From NCBI RefSeq assembly GCF_030915465.1, contig NZ_CP133267.1:1302001-1366000 (forward strand): a DNA stretch of 64,000 nt. The letters run 5' to 3'. The notes under the pieces are model-generated. The model did not search any database. It was not told where the DNA came from and worked only from the letters and a program-made list of their open reading frames with translations. Source of the DNA: Neobacillus sp. PS3-34 (GTDB lineage: Bacteria > Bacillota > Bacilli > Bacillales > Cytobacillaceae). Positions within the stretch are counted from its first letter, which is position 1, and the number at the start of each line of letters is the position of its first letter. The position numbers and the translations under genes were made by a program. Of this stretch, positions 40,449 to 49,676 are shown in pieces.

Positions 40449-40760
40449 GACATTTTTTATGGTCTCCTGAGGGGTTTTGTCATTAAGAGGGCTTTTATTG
40501 GACATTTCTCCTCTCCGCTTGGGAGGTTTTGTCCAATAGGCAGCTTTTATTAGACATTTTACCGCTCCACTTGGGAGATTTTGTCCAATAGAGGGCTTTT
40601 ATTAGACATTTCCCCGCTTCACTTGGGAGATTTTATCCAATAGAGGGCTTTTATTAGACATTTTCCCGCTTCACTTGGGAGATTTTGTCCAATAGAGGGC
40701 TTTTATTAGACATTTCCTCGCTTCACTTGGGAGATTTTGTCCGATAAAAATAGGCTTGGT
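40449..40760. repeat. Six-unit tandem array, 52-base period, hairpin-forming
   Basis: Units start with GACATT at 40449, 40501, 40553, 40605, 40657 and 40709, an exact 52-base period. Each holds an outer inverted repeat (TTGGACA or TTAGACA with TGTCCAA) and an inner stem (CTCC/GGAG or close variants) around ACTT, so each unit can form a hairpin. The first unit is the most divergent. There are no unique spacers and no cas genes, so this is not a CRISPR array. It fills part of the 869-base gap between yhaR and hemZ. Confidence 0.92.
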
Positions 40761-40787
40761 TCTACTGCCACACTTATTTTCTAAACA

Positions 40788-40919
40788 CTGTTGATTGGAG
40801 TGGAGGGCGCGAGACTCCTGCGGGAGCAGCGGGACAGGTGAGACCCCACAGGCGCAGTGCGCCGAGGAGGCTCACCGCCCGCCCCGCGGAAAGCGAGTGC
40901 CTGGAACGGAAATCAACAG
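40788..40919. repeat. GC-rich 132-base element with 9-base inverted ends
   Basis: Bounded by CTGTTGATT and AATCAACAG, it is far richer in GC than its surroundings and contains GCGAGACTCCTGCGGGAGCAG and GGTGAGACCCCACAGGCG-type text with many internal complementary segments (GACTCCTGCGGGAG, AGGAGGCTCACC). It resembles dispersed intergenic repeats I associate with Bacillaceae genomes. No coding potential. Confidence 0.8.
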
Positions 40920-40945
40920 ACCCATTCTAAAGAAAGGCTAAAATA

Positions 40946-41022
40946 AAAAGACTGTAGCCGAGCTTGATTTTCATCGAGTATGGCTACAGTCTGAGACGTA
41001 TGCCCACCAATACGTCTCTTTT
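40946..41022 (-). terminator. Double terminator after hemZ
   Basis: Two hairpins in a row, GAGACGTAT/ATACGTCTC (40993-41018) and GACTGTAGCC/GGCTACAGTC (40950-40991), the latter followed on the minus strand by a T-rich tract. They lie 40-110 bases past the hemZ stop. Confidence 0.75.
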
Positions 41023-41061
41023 AATGTAATTTAATTATTAAGCACTTCAAAGCGAAACCCT

Positions 41062-42585
41062 TTACTTATTGGCTTGGGAGCTTTCTTTTTTGAACAATTC
41101 ATCAAGGATGGTTATTTTTTTTGTCGTATATTCTTCAAAGCTGTCATTATAGGATTTGGGATCCTTAGGGTTGGCAAAATGAGTAATTTCACCTGTAAAA
41201 GGATGAATGAATTTGCTTGCAGCTCCACAGCCAAGGCCGATAATTGTCTGCAGTTCTTCCATAATCATGATATTATAAATGCTTTCCTGGTTTGGAAGGG
41301 CGTAGCCTACATTCTCCAGATTCCCAAGTATATTTTTCTGGCGGTATAAATAATAAGGAGAATAATTGTGCTCTTTCGTCCATTCTTCTGCAAGCTGCAT
41401 CATTTTTTCCGCTTCAGAACGATCGGCTACCTTGTATCGATCCCTGTTTTTCGTCATTTCCGAGGCGCGTTTGAACGATAAGGTATGCACCGTCAATGAT
41501 TCAGGCATCAGCTTTTCTGTTTCGTTTAAGGTATGCTTGAATTCAGATACTCCTTCACCAGGCAGGCCGATGATCAAATCCATATTGATGTTGTTCATTT
41601 CCATTTCCCTGGCCAGCTTAAATTTATCGATTGTTTCTTCAACTGTATGATGGCGCCCGATAGCATTAAGCGTTTCTTGAATATACGATTGCGGATTAAT
41701 GCTTATTCTATCAATGTTCCATTTTTTCAGCACATTCAGCTTGTCAACGGATATGGTATCAGGTCTTCCAGCTTCGACTGTAATTTCTCGTATTTTTTCA
41801 ACATCCGGAAATGAGGTATACATCTCTTCATAAAGCATATCCATCTCTTCTGCTGTAATGCTTGTAGGTGTGCCTCCGCCATAATAGACGGTTGTGATTT
41901 TTACTCCTCTTTCTTTTAGCCATTGGCCCACATGCCTCATTTCGTAATGCAGTCCACCTAAAAAGGAATCAACCGAGCCTTTCCTTCTATTAATAGCATA
42001 GGCCGGGAACGTGCAGTAGGCACATTTTGTCGGGCAAAAAGGAATCCCAATATAAATGCTTACTTCCTTTTGGAGCGAATATAAATCAGGTACTGCTGCA
42101 AGCTGCTTTTCTACAATTTCCTGCATCAAATCTATTTTTTCATCCGTGATCAGGTATTCTTCCTTTAGCTGTTTATGAGCTGTTTCTTTCGCTACTCCTT
42201 CTTGGACCTTTCGATGAAGAAGCTTGGTTGGACGAATGCCCGTCAGAATTCCCCATTTTTGAGTGATACCAGAATATTGCTGAAGAACTGTTAAGTAAAC
42301 CTGTGAGATGGCATTTTTCAGTGCCTTGAACTGGATTTTCTCAGCATCCCCTGCAGGAAAATCTGCTTCAAGGGCAGCTGTGGCCGCCTTTCCTTCTGCA
42401 TCCTCCAAATTAGCTTCCGCATATATGGAATCACCCTGTTTAAGAACGAAAGAAACAGTGAGTTCGGCTCCGACTTCGGCTTGTTTATTTATAAAAATTT
42501 CTGTTTCCTCAAAAAATAAATTGGCAATCAATCTTAATGGCCGCTCGAAGCGTTCATCCTCTAACCCTTTTATATTAATTTTCAA
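41062..42585 (-). CDS. hemZ: Radical SAM coproporphyrinogen III oxidase-like HemZ
   Basis: A radical SAM protein of the HemN/HemZ group, historically an oxygen-independent coproporphyrinogen III oxidase, used under low oxygen. The 4Fe-4S site is CPTKCAYC with C184, C188 and C191 (numbered from the TTG start). The HemZ N-terminal domain before it (TQKWGILTGIRPTKLLH) and the downstream GGGTPTSIT and NMDLIIGLPGEG boxes are intact. I prefer TTG at 42585 with AAAGGTG 6 bases upstream; a GTG at 42594 overlaps that site. Length is 507 residues. Confidence 0.92.
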   Translation of the reverse strand: MKINIKGLEDERFERPLRLIANLFFEETEIFINKQAEVGAELTVSFVLKQGDSIYAEANLEDAEGKAATAALEADFPAGDAEKIQFKALKNAISQVYLTVLQQYSGITQKWGILTGIRPTKLLHRKVQEGVAKETAHKQLKEEYLITDEKIDLMQEIVEKQLAAVPDLYSLQKEVSIYIGIPFCPTKCAYCTFPAYAINRRKGSVDSFLGGLHYEMRHVGQWLKERGVKITTVYYGGGTPTSITAEEMDMLYEEMYTSFPDVEKIREITVEAGRPDTISVDKLNVLKKWNIDRISINPQSYIQETLNAIGRHHTVEETIDKFKLAREMEMNNINMDLIIGLPGEGVSEFKHTLNETEKLMPESLTVHTLSFKRASEMTKNRDRYKVADRSEAEKMMQLAEEWTKEHNYSPYYLYRQKNILGNLENVGYALPNQESIYNIMIMEELQTIIGLGCGAASKFIHPFTGEITHFANPKDPKSYNDSFEEYTTKKITILDELFKKESSQANK

Positions 42586-42724
42586 TGCTCTCACCTTTCA
42601 AAATCATGCTTTCTTTAGTGTACAAAAACCCTCCTGCATGGTCAACAAGCTGGAAAACATTAGTACTCTTCTGGAGAAAAAGAAAAAGACATCACAGGCT
42701 TCCCTATGATATCTTTTATACTGT

Positions 42725-43594
42725 TTATTTTTTTATGATTTTCATTTTTTTTAAGAAGTCAATCGGCTGCTGCTTTCGGAAATGCTCTTTTACCATGTAG
42801 GAAACACCGTTTTCACATTCCGATCTTGTAATCCAGTCTGCGGCTCTTTTCACTTCAAAGCCGGCATTTCCCATTGCAACGCCTAACCCAACCGCTTCAA
42901 TCATTGAAATATCGTCCAAGCTGTCTCCGATAGCAACCATTTCTTTAAGGCTGATTCCAAGGCGCTCACCAAGATAGAGAAGCCCGCTTAATTTAGAAAT
43001 GCCTTCTGGGACAATATCAAGGCGCAAGGAATTTAGCTTGATTATATCTATTTCTGAGAACATTCTCTCCAATGCTTGTTTTGCATCATTGAGGTCTTCT
43101 TCTTCTTCAAAATACACTTCAATTTTTGGCGGAGAGACGGGCTTTTCAGTGAGAGATTCACTTATGGAGGCGACAAATTGCTGAGAATAAAAAACAGGGT
43201 CTCCAGTTGTGAATACAGTTTTTACAAGGAGATCATTATTGATTTTTTGTTTATTCGCAAGAGAAAACTGTTCGGAAACAAGCCGGATCTGGCAAGGAAA
43301 GCCTTCAAGGAACCGAACGGCATCATATGTGACTTCTTCGGTGATTCGTTTCACATAGATGGGCTTTTGCTGGGTGCTGGCGATATAAGCACCCTGATGG
43401 GATACCAGCATCGTTTTTAATTTCAGCGCCCTGGCAACCTTTTTGGCAGAAGGAAAGCTACGCGATGTAACAAGAGTTACATATATTCCTTTTTGCTGTA
43501 CATATTCAATAGCTTCTTTGGTTGATTTATTTATTTTTCCATTTGTTTGAAGAAGCGTTCCATCAATATTTAAAGCAAGCAAGCGATAAATCAT
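42725..43594 (-). CDS. yhaX: HAD-like Cof-family protein YhaX with altered motif I
   Basis: A 289-residue Cof-type HAD protein like B. subtilis YhaX, expressed in sporulation there. Motif II is LVTSRS, motif III uses K around SKLSGL, and motif IV is IGDSLDDISMIE. In motif I, ALNIDGTLL, the nucleophilic Asp of DxDGT is replaced by Asn. A phosphatase would need that Asp, so the protein may be a binding or degenerate member. The same reading occurs, as I recall it, in YhaX of B. subtilis, so it is probably a family trait. Confidence 0.87.
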   Translation of the reverse strand: MIYRLLALNIDGTLLQTNGKINKSTKEAIEYVQQKGIYVTLVTSRSFPSAKKVARALKLKTMLVSHQGAYIASTQQKPIYVKRITEEVTYDAVRFLEGFPCQIRLVSEQFSLANKQKINNDLLVKTVFTTGDPVFYSQQFVASISESLTEKPVSPPKIEVYFEEEEDLNDAKQALERMFSEIDIIKLNSLRLDIVPEGISKLSGLLYLGERLGISLKEMVAIGDSLDDISMIEAVGLGVAMGNAGFEVKRAADWITRSECENGVSYMVKEHFRKQQPIDFLKKMKIIKK

Positions 43595-43708
43595 TGAGCT
43601 GCCCCCTGTTCGTGGTGAATTATCTTATATCACTTTTATGATATTTCTCCAAGTAATAGAACAGCGTACAAAAAAATCCTGCTCAGCCGGATTTATCTTT
43701 ACCAAATA

Positions 43709-44059
43709 TTATTGCATCTTTCCGTATAGCTCTTCCAGAGGCTTCATGATCACCTGGTTCAATTCACCTATAATCATGCCCATGCGCTGTTCTGCCTGCA
43801 TCAGACTTGCAATCTTTGGATTTTGCTGGACAAGGGCGACAGACTTTTGAGCCTGATTTACTTCTTCCTGCGTAATTTCCTGGCCCATCATTTGTTTTTG
43901 CTGTAAATTCATTTGAATATGTCGGAAATTATCAAATAATCCCTTTGCACTTGGATCAGCATTCACTACATCATACATCTTTTTTAATTCTTTATATTCA
44001 TCGCTTTGACGAATCACTTTTTCCAATTCATATGCTGCATCATATAAGTTCACTGCCAT
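43709..44059 (-). CDS. yheA: YlbF/YmcA family protein YheA
   Basis: A 116-residue helical protein of the YlbF/YmcA group, whose other members adjust RNase Y and phosphorelay activity; YheA itself is uncharacterised. Seen are AYELEKVIRQSDEYKELK and FRHIQMNLQQKQMMGQEIT. The ATG at 44059 (MAVNLYDAA) has AAGGAG 7 bases upstream, while the longer frame to 44134 has none. Divergent from the ATP-grasp cassette, as in B. subtilis yheA-yheCD. Confidence 0.87.
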   Translation of the reverse strand: MAVNLYDAAYELEKVIRQSDEYKELKKMYDVVNADPSAKGLFDNFRHIQMNLQQKQMMGQEITQEEVNQAQKSVALVQQNPKIASLMQAEQRMGMIIGELNQVIMKPLEELYGKMQ

Positions 44060-44303
44060 TTTTAACACTCCTTCTTTTCTCAGCATTTCCACTAAACTAT
44101 AACAAAATATGCGCCTAATTGCGAGAGAGTGCATTGTTATCTTAATGTCTTTAAATCTAATTCTTCAACAGTTCCTGCACCTTCCAAACCGAAAAAAACT
44201 CACACAGTAAAGTGTTATTTCATACGATGCTATATCAGCTTTAGCCCATTTTTTACAGATACCTTAAATTACCACCTGATTGATGGGCAAATGGGGAGTG
44301 GTT

Positions 44304-45689
44304 ATGGTTGCTTCTTTAATCTCTGTATCAATTGTTCCAATTGAATTATCCGAAAAGGAGGATGTTTCTATTTACCTATCCTCCCGTATTTTAAAAAAAT
44401 GGAACATTAAAACAAATACAGTTATCCATCTAAAAATCGGCCAAAAAACACGTGAAGCCCTGATAAAATCCGCTGAAGTCCCATCAACTGAGTTGCAGAT
44501 TCCAGATCGCTTCCTCATGGAATTCGCTATGCCAACTTATTCCGGTAAATACTTGATCAAATATTCCTCCCAAAGCCGTACGATTACCGTCGGGCGATTC
44601 ATAGGGCTCTTAACGGATTTGCAAATAGATGAAGAAAATGAGCCGGATTTTCGGTCCGTCCATGCTTTTTGTGAGGAGCTTCATCATGGTATATCTGGAA
44701 GAGGCGGTTTTTTTTCAGTTTTCTCGCTTCAGGATTTATCAAATGAATTCATTAAAGGCTATTACTTCAAAGACGGAAAATGGGTCCTTGGCGAGCTTCC
44801 AATACCGAGTGTGATTTATAACCGGATCCATTCACGCAAGCTAGAATACCAGGATTTGTTCCTTCAATTTTATGAACAGGTTGTCAGCATGGATATTCCT
44901 TTTTTCAACCACCGTTTTCTTTCAAAATGGGAGGTTTACAGCCTGCTGATAAAGGAAGAGTACATGCATCCGTATATTCCAAAAACAAAGATTTTTTCAA
45001 AAGAATCCCTTAGAGAATTCATTAATAAATACGATACGGTGTTTGTCAAACCCATACATGGAAGCCAAGGCAGAAGCATAATCAAGATTAAAAAAGAGGA
45101 GGATTATTTCTCTATTCAGAGCTCAGTAATGCCTGCCTCAGATAATAGTGTAAAAAAAGACACGATTGAAGCTGTCCTACAGCACTTAAAGAAAATTCTT
45201 CATAATAGAATTTATATTATACAGCAGGGAATTCCTCTTGCTGACTATCAATCCCGCCCAATGGACTTTCGTGTGCTATGCCATAAAAATGTTCAGAATT
45301 TATGGGAAGTTACGTCCTTAATAGCAAGGATTTCAGGTGAAAAGCAATTTGTCTCTAATATTGCGCAAGGAGGCGAAATAATGAAACCTCTTTCCGCACT
45401 ATCTGCTTTTTTTAACAAAGAAAATTCTCTGGATGTTATTTCATTAATGAAGGAGTTATCCGTTGAAGCTTCCTCCATTCTCAGCAGCCATTCTGCTGGC
45501 ATAACGGGTGAATTAGGGGTTGATATCGGCATTGATATTAATGGAAAATTATGGCTGATTGAAGTTAACTCAAAGCCATCAAAAAATTTTGAGGATCATG
45601 GATTAAAAATACGCCCATCGGCAAAAGCAATAATTAATTTTGGTACCAGTTTAGCTTTTAATACGTTTTTAGAAAAGGAGGAGCAGTAA
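44304..45689 (+). CDS. YheC/YheD family ATP-grasp protein, paralog 1
   Basis: A 461-residue coat-associated YheC/YheD type protein. An N-terminal domain (about 1-180) is followed by an ATP-grasp domain: the nucleotide-binding loop is FVKPIHGSQGRSIIKI and the metal-binding end is GELGVDIGIDINGKLWLIEVNSKP. In B. subtilis such proteins are tied to the spore coat; the ligase reaction is unknown. I prefer ATG at 44304 with GGGGAG 5 bases upstream; ATG at 44283 is possible. First of four adjacent paralogs; the next begins at the base after its stop. Confidence 0.87.
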   Translation: MVASLISVSIVPIELSEKEDVSIYLSSRILKKWNIKTNTVIHLKIGQKTREALIKSAEVPSTELQIPDRFLMEFAMPTYSGKYLIKYSSQSRTITVGRFIGLLTDLQIDEENEPDFRSVHAFCEELHHGISGRGGFFSVFSLQDLSNEFIKGYYFKDGKWVLGELPIPSVIYNRIHSRKLEYQDLFLQFYEQVVSMDIPFFNHRFLSKWEVYSLLIKEEYMHPYIPKTKIFSKESLREFINKYDTVFVKPIHGSQGRSIIKIKKEEDYFSIQSSVMPASDNSVKKDTIEAVLQHLKKILHNRIYIIQQGIPLADYQSRPMDFRVLCHKNVQNLWEVTSLIARISGEKQFVSNIAQGGEIMKPLSALSAFFNKENSLDVISLMKELSVEASSILSSHSAGITGELGVDIGIDINGKLWLIEVNSKPSKNFEDHGLKIRPSAKAIINFGTSLAFNTFLEKEEQ

Positions 45690-46796
45690 ATGAAAAATAC
45701 ATTCGGCATTATGGCTTTAAGCCAGAGCAGCGAGCAAACGTATTTTCAAGAGATAAGCATGCGCGCTGCATCATTAGGTCTTGAATGCTACCGCTTTATC
45801 CCTTCAAACATTGACCCAGTTTCACATCAGGTTAAAGGGCTCAGGTTTCAGCCAGAGGACGGCTCCTGGATTGAATCGAAGTTCCCTCTTCCATCCATTA
45901 TTTACGACAGATGTTTTTACGGTGAAGATGAACATTCCAAACAATGTATTCCGATCGTTTCATGGCTAAAAAGCCGAACTGATATCACCTTTTTAGGGTA
46001 CGGACTTCCCGATAAGCTTGAATTAAATGAGGCTTTATCGCATTCCATTTTAGCACCCTATCTCCCGCCCTCCTCATTTGTATCAGATGCAGGACTGGTT
46101 TTAACCAAACTCAATCAACATAAGAAATTAATCATCAAGCCGATAAATGGCTCCCAGGGTTATGGAATCTATTATTTGAAGAAAAACGAAAGAAACTTCC
46201 ATGTAAAAACTGAAAAACAAAAAAAGATCATATCACGGATTTTTCCCAATGAAACAAAATTGGTTCAATGGCTTCAGCAGCTCTTGAAGAGCCATCGTTA
46301 TCTCGTTCAGCCCTATCTGGAACTATCGAATAACGAGCTTCAGCCATTTGATATAAGAATTTTCCTACAAAAAGATGAACAAGGAAAATGGATCGAACGG
46401 GGAAAGGGCATACGCGTTGGAAATACTGGCGGTATACTTTCTAATTTGAGCGCTGGTGGCAAGGTGGTTGATTTCAATTCCTGGTTAACAACCATTCCTT
46501 CTGATAAGCATGAATACATTTGCAGTGAGATTAAATACATTGGTGAGCACCTTCCCTTCCTCCTCGAAAAGGAGTTCCTGCCATTATTTGAATTAGGAAT
46601 CGACCTCGGCCTTGCTAAAGACGGCTCCCTCTGGATACTGGATGTCAATTCAAAGCCGGGGAGGAAGGTTATTTTAAATACCCACCCTGAACTAAAAGAC
46701 ACGTTATTTTTTGCCCCTCTCTTATACGGAAAATTAATATGCTCAACCGAAGCAACGGAAAGGAAAACCTGCCATGCGAAAACGTTATCTCATTGA
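45690..46796 (+). CDS. YheC/YheD family ATP-grasp protein, paralog 2
   Basis: A 368-residue member, about the size of B. subtilis YheC and lacking the longer N-terminal domain of its neighbours. Nucleotide loop: IIKPINGSQGYGIYYL; metal end: LGIDLGLAKDGSLWILDVNSKPGRK. Both are complete, so ATP-dependent ligase chemistry is plausible. The start at 45690 has AGGAGGAG inside the end of paralog 1. It overlaps paralog 3 by 23 bases. Confidence 0.88.
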   Translation: MKNTFGIMALSQSSEQTYFQEISMRAASLGLECYRFIPSNIDPVSHQVKGLRFQPEDGSWIESKFPLPSIIYDRCFYGEDEHSKQCIPIVSWLKSRTDITFLGYGLPDKLELNEALSHSILAPYLPPSSFVSDAGLVLTKLNQHKKLIIKPINGSQGYGIYYLKKNERNFHVKTEKQKKIISRIFPNETKLVQWLQQLLKSHRYLVQPYLELSNNELQPFDIRIFLQKDEQGKWIERGKGIRVGNTGGILSNLSAGGKVVDFNSWLTTIPSDKHEYICSEIKYIGEHLPFLLEKEFLPLFELGIDLGLAKDGSLWILDVNSKPGRKVILNTHPELKDTLFFAPLLYGKLICSTEATERKTCHAKTLSH

Positions 46797-48138
46797 AGTT
46801 ACGGATAAGAACCAGGCAAGTGTTTTTTGCCCTCCTTCACTTCTTAAAGACCATACGATTAAAAGGATTGCTTTTGGCGGCCAGTCAATCGAAGCAAATA
46901 TTATTCCCCATCCTGAAAAGAGAGAAAGGGTTGTTTTTGGAAAAAGTATTAAAGAGGCACTCCATTTCCCTGATTATCGGGTACCCTTACATTTATTCAT
47001 TGAAAACCAGACACTGTTCATTGGTCCATTAATCGGCATCTTTACAGCTGGTTTTACTCCCTTTCCTTTAAGGCCGATTGGAGACCGTTCTCTTTTTTTC
47101 GCTAAGCTGCTTTCTGTTAAGAAAACAGTTGGTGCGCTTCCGTTTGTGTTTGGAGAACAGCATATCGATTGGGAAAACGGCCTGATCAAAGCTTATTTTT
47201 ATCATGATAACGGCTGGGAGATTACTGAAGTCCCTTTTCCGAATGTTATTTATGACCGGCTGCCGAACCGGAAAACGGAAAGAAGCCATGTTCTCCAAAA
47301 AGTAAGAGAACGGCTACAAAAGGATTACCTTATTCCATGGTATAATCCAGGATTTTTTAACAAGCTGGATGTGTACGAACGCCTTGTAGAGGACAGTACG
47401 GTATCTGATTATTTACCGGAAACTTTTCCATTCACTTCATTTTCAAATATAGAAGCTCTTCTATCCAAATATGGCCACATCTATATGAAACCGTTCAATG
47501 GAAGCCTTGGCCTTGGTGTACATCAGATTTTATATGATAAGCATGAAGATTTTTATTTTTGCCGGTACAGGGACCATGAGGATATAAATCGTCTCCGAAA
47601 ATTTTCTTCACTAGAGAGCCTGTTTAAGACTGTTTTTGGAAATAAACGTCTGGATCAAATGCTGGTTCAACAGGGAATACACTTATTAAAACTTGATCAA
47701 AGGGCAGTGGATTTCCGTGTCCATACAAATAAAGATGATCAGGGCAACTGGAAGGTAACAGCTATAGCTGCAAAGGTTGCAGGTCCTGGAAGTGTGACCA
47801 CACATATGAAAAGCGGAGGTGTAATCAAAACTCCAGAGGAAATATTTCCACTGCAGGATAGTGAGAATTATAGTGCCAGGCTTTCAGAAGCAGCTCTCCT
47901 GCTTAGCGAAGCACTTGAAAAACAAATGGAGGGCATAATTGGAGAAATCGGCTTTGACCTTGGTATTGACCGCGAAGGTAAGGTTTGGCTCTTTGAAGCG
48001 AATTCAAAACCAGGAAGGTCCATTTTCACACACCCCGAGCTTAAAGAGTTTGAATTAATGACACGGAAGCTGTCTATTTCATTTGCCATCTTTTTGACTG
48101 AACAATCGATTTATAATCCCGAGGAAATTTTTAAATGA
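46774..48138 (+). CDS. YheC/YheD family ATP-grasp protein, paralog 3
   Basis: A 454-residue member, the length of B. subtilis YheD. Nucleotide loop: YMKPFNGSLGLGVHQI; metal end: GEIGFDLGIDREGKVWLFEANSKPGRS. The N-terminal domain contains LFIGPLIGIFTAGFTPFPLRP, shared in form with paralog 4 (GPLIGILAGRK). It overlaps its neighbours on both sides, so all four are translated from one message. Confidence 0.88.
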   Translation: MRKRYLIEVTDKNQASVFCPPSLLKDHTIKRIAFGGQSIEANIIPHPEKRERVVFGKSIKEALHFPDYRVPLHLFIENQTLFIGPLIGIFTAGFTPFPLRPIGDRSLFFAKLLSVKKTVGALPFVFGEQHIDWENGLIKAYFYHDNGWEITEVPFPNVIYDRLPNRKTERSHVLQKVRERLQKDYLIPWYNPGFFNKLDVYERLVEDSTVSDYLPETFPFTSFSNIEALLSKYGHIYMKPFNGSLGLGVHQILYDKHEDFYFCRYRDHEDINRLRKFSSLESLFKTVFGNKRLDQMLVQQGIHLLKLDQRAVDFRVHTNKDDQGNWKVTAIAAKVAGPGSVTTHMKSGGVIKTPEEIFPLQDSENYSARLSEAALLLSEALEKQMEGIIGEIGFDLGIDREGKVWLFEANSKPGRSIFTHPELKEFELMTRKLSISFAIFLTEQSIYNPEEIFK

Positions 48139-49312
48139 AAGTCCACTACGACAGCAGGGCAGCCTGCTGGTTTCAAACAGACAATAATAACCTTACCTTT
48201 GGAGGAGAAAAAAAACAGCTGATTCAGAAAATGGATAATAGGATAAGTACATTTTCTTTAGACCTTAACTTAATAAACAACCATGCTGGGCCTCTGATCG
48301 GCATACTTGCGGGAAGAAAATTGGACTCCTCCCTAACAGGCAACGGCGATCTATTTATTAAACTGCAGGAAGTCCTGGTTAATCTGGGAGGGGTGAGCTT
48401 TGTTTTCACACCGGAAGATGCCAGAAAAGAGGATATTGATGGATACCTATATCATCCGGAAGAAAAAAAATGGCTCAAAATAAAAGCACCTTATCCAGAT
48501 GTCGTATACAATCGGACACCCTTCCGCAAGCTTGAGGAAGCCAATGCTTTTAAGGCCTCGTTCAAGGCTTGGTGATAAAAAAAATCCCATTTTTCAATCC
48601 CTCATTTATTGATAAATACGAGCTATATCTCCTTCTAAACAAACATCCTGTGCTAAAGAACCATATTCCTGCCACTATTCTTGCAAATGATAAAGCCTCT
48701 CTTCAGCAGTTTCTTGAAAAATATAAGTCAATTTATTTAAAGGCTGCACGGTCTGCACGCGGAAAAGGAATTTTTAAACTCGTCAGCACATCAACAGTGA
48801 AGTTCCTTCTTTTGGGGAATAAACTTGAAATAGCATACAAAAGCTTTGATGATTTCTGGAATGCCATGGGTATATCACTTGAATCCAATCACTATATCGC
48901 CCAGGAGAGCATAGCAGCGGCAACCTATAAGGGAAAGAGGTTTGACTTTAGAATCCTTGCTCATGGAATCAACTCGGAATATACCGTGACCGGCATTGGA
49001 ATCAGACAGTCCGGTATCAACGAAATCACCACCCATATCCCAAATGGCGGGATGATACTGGATTATAGCCTGGTTAAAAAGAAAGAGCATGACGATTTTA
49101 TTCACTCATTAGTCATGCATGCTGGCAGGTGGCTTTCTGAGCATTGGGGCTACTTTGGCGAGTTTTCAATCGATGCAGGAATAAGTGAATCTGGTCAATA
49201 TTATATTTATGAGATCAATTCAAAGCCGATGAGTTTCGATGAAGATGAAATCGAAGAAAACAAGATAAATAGCCTATGCCGATTGTTTTTTCAGTTAGCC
49301 GGGTACCCATAA
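48135..49312 (+). CDS. YheC/YheD family ATP-grasp protein, paralog 4 (frameshifted)
   Basis: About 392 residues once one missing T near 48568 is restored (FKALVIKKIPFFNPSF). It overlaps paralog 3 by four bases (ATGA). The metal end is GEFSIDAGISESGQYYIYEINSKP, but the nucleotide loop reads YLKAARSARGKGIFKL rather than KPxNGSxGxG, with Pro and Asn lost and extra Arg residues. It may bind a different nucleotide or be a non-catalytic partner. The break itself looks like a sequence error. Confidence 0.82.
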
Positions 49313-49370
49313 GTCAATCCTAAATTTCACCCCTGCTGGCAAAAAAGGTAAAATAGAACCAGGGGGGATT

Positions 49371-49589
49371 ATGATGTTAACTCATTTTCAGTTCAAGCCG
49401 TTATTTGAAAATAAAAAAATACCCGGATGGCAATTTTCCTTTTATTTTAAGAGGCAAAAAATCACTGGCATTTATCATCAAAATGGTGAAATCGAATGGT
49501 CTTGCCCTCATCCTGGAGAAGAAGATGAAGATTTATTGAAAAAGCAATTGCATGAGCTAATGCTTTTCCATGTATACGATGAAAGATAA
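49371..49589 (+). CDS. yheE: YheE family protein
   Basis: A 72-residue protein resembling B. subtilis YheE (HFQFKPLFENKKIPGWQFSFYF); function unknown. ATG at 49371 with an AGGGGGGA site. It follows the four ATP-grasp genes by 58 bases, the same neighbourhood as in B. subtilis, so it is probably cotranscribed. Confidence 0.8.
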   Translation: MMLTHFQFKPLFENKKIPGWQFSFYFKRQKITGIYHQNGEIEWSCPHPGEEDEDLLKKQLHELMLFHVYDER

Positions 49590-49676
49590 GAGCTACCCCC
49601 TCTTTCAGGAATGAAATCCTGGTTTCTCCATACACTAAACGATGCATCCTATAAAAACTTTTAAAGGAGTTTTGAT

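Larger units (their letters stand above)
40193..41061. other. 869-base gap between yhaR and hemZ without a gene
   Basis: No coding region is supported here. From left: about 250 unassigned bases, the 52-base hairpin array (40449-40760), the GC-rich element (40788-40919) and the double terminator of hemZ (40946-41022). Confidence 0.8.

Noticed and set aside
40449..40760. CRISPR array
   Set aside because: Repeats are 52 bases in direct contact with no unique spacers, and there are no cas genes; units themselves are hairpins.
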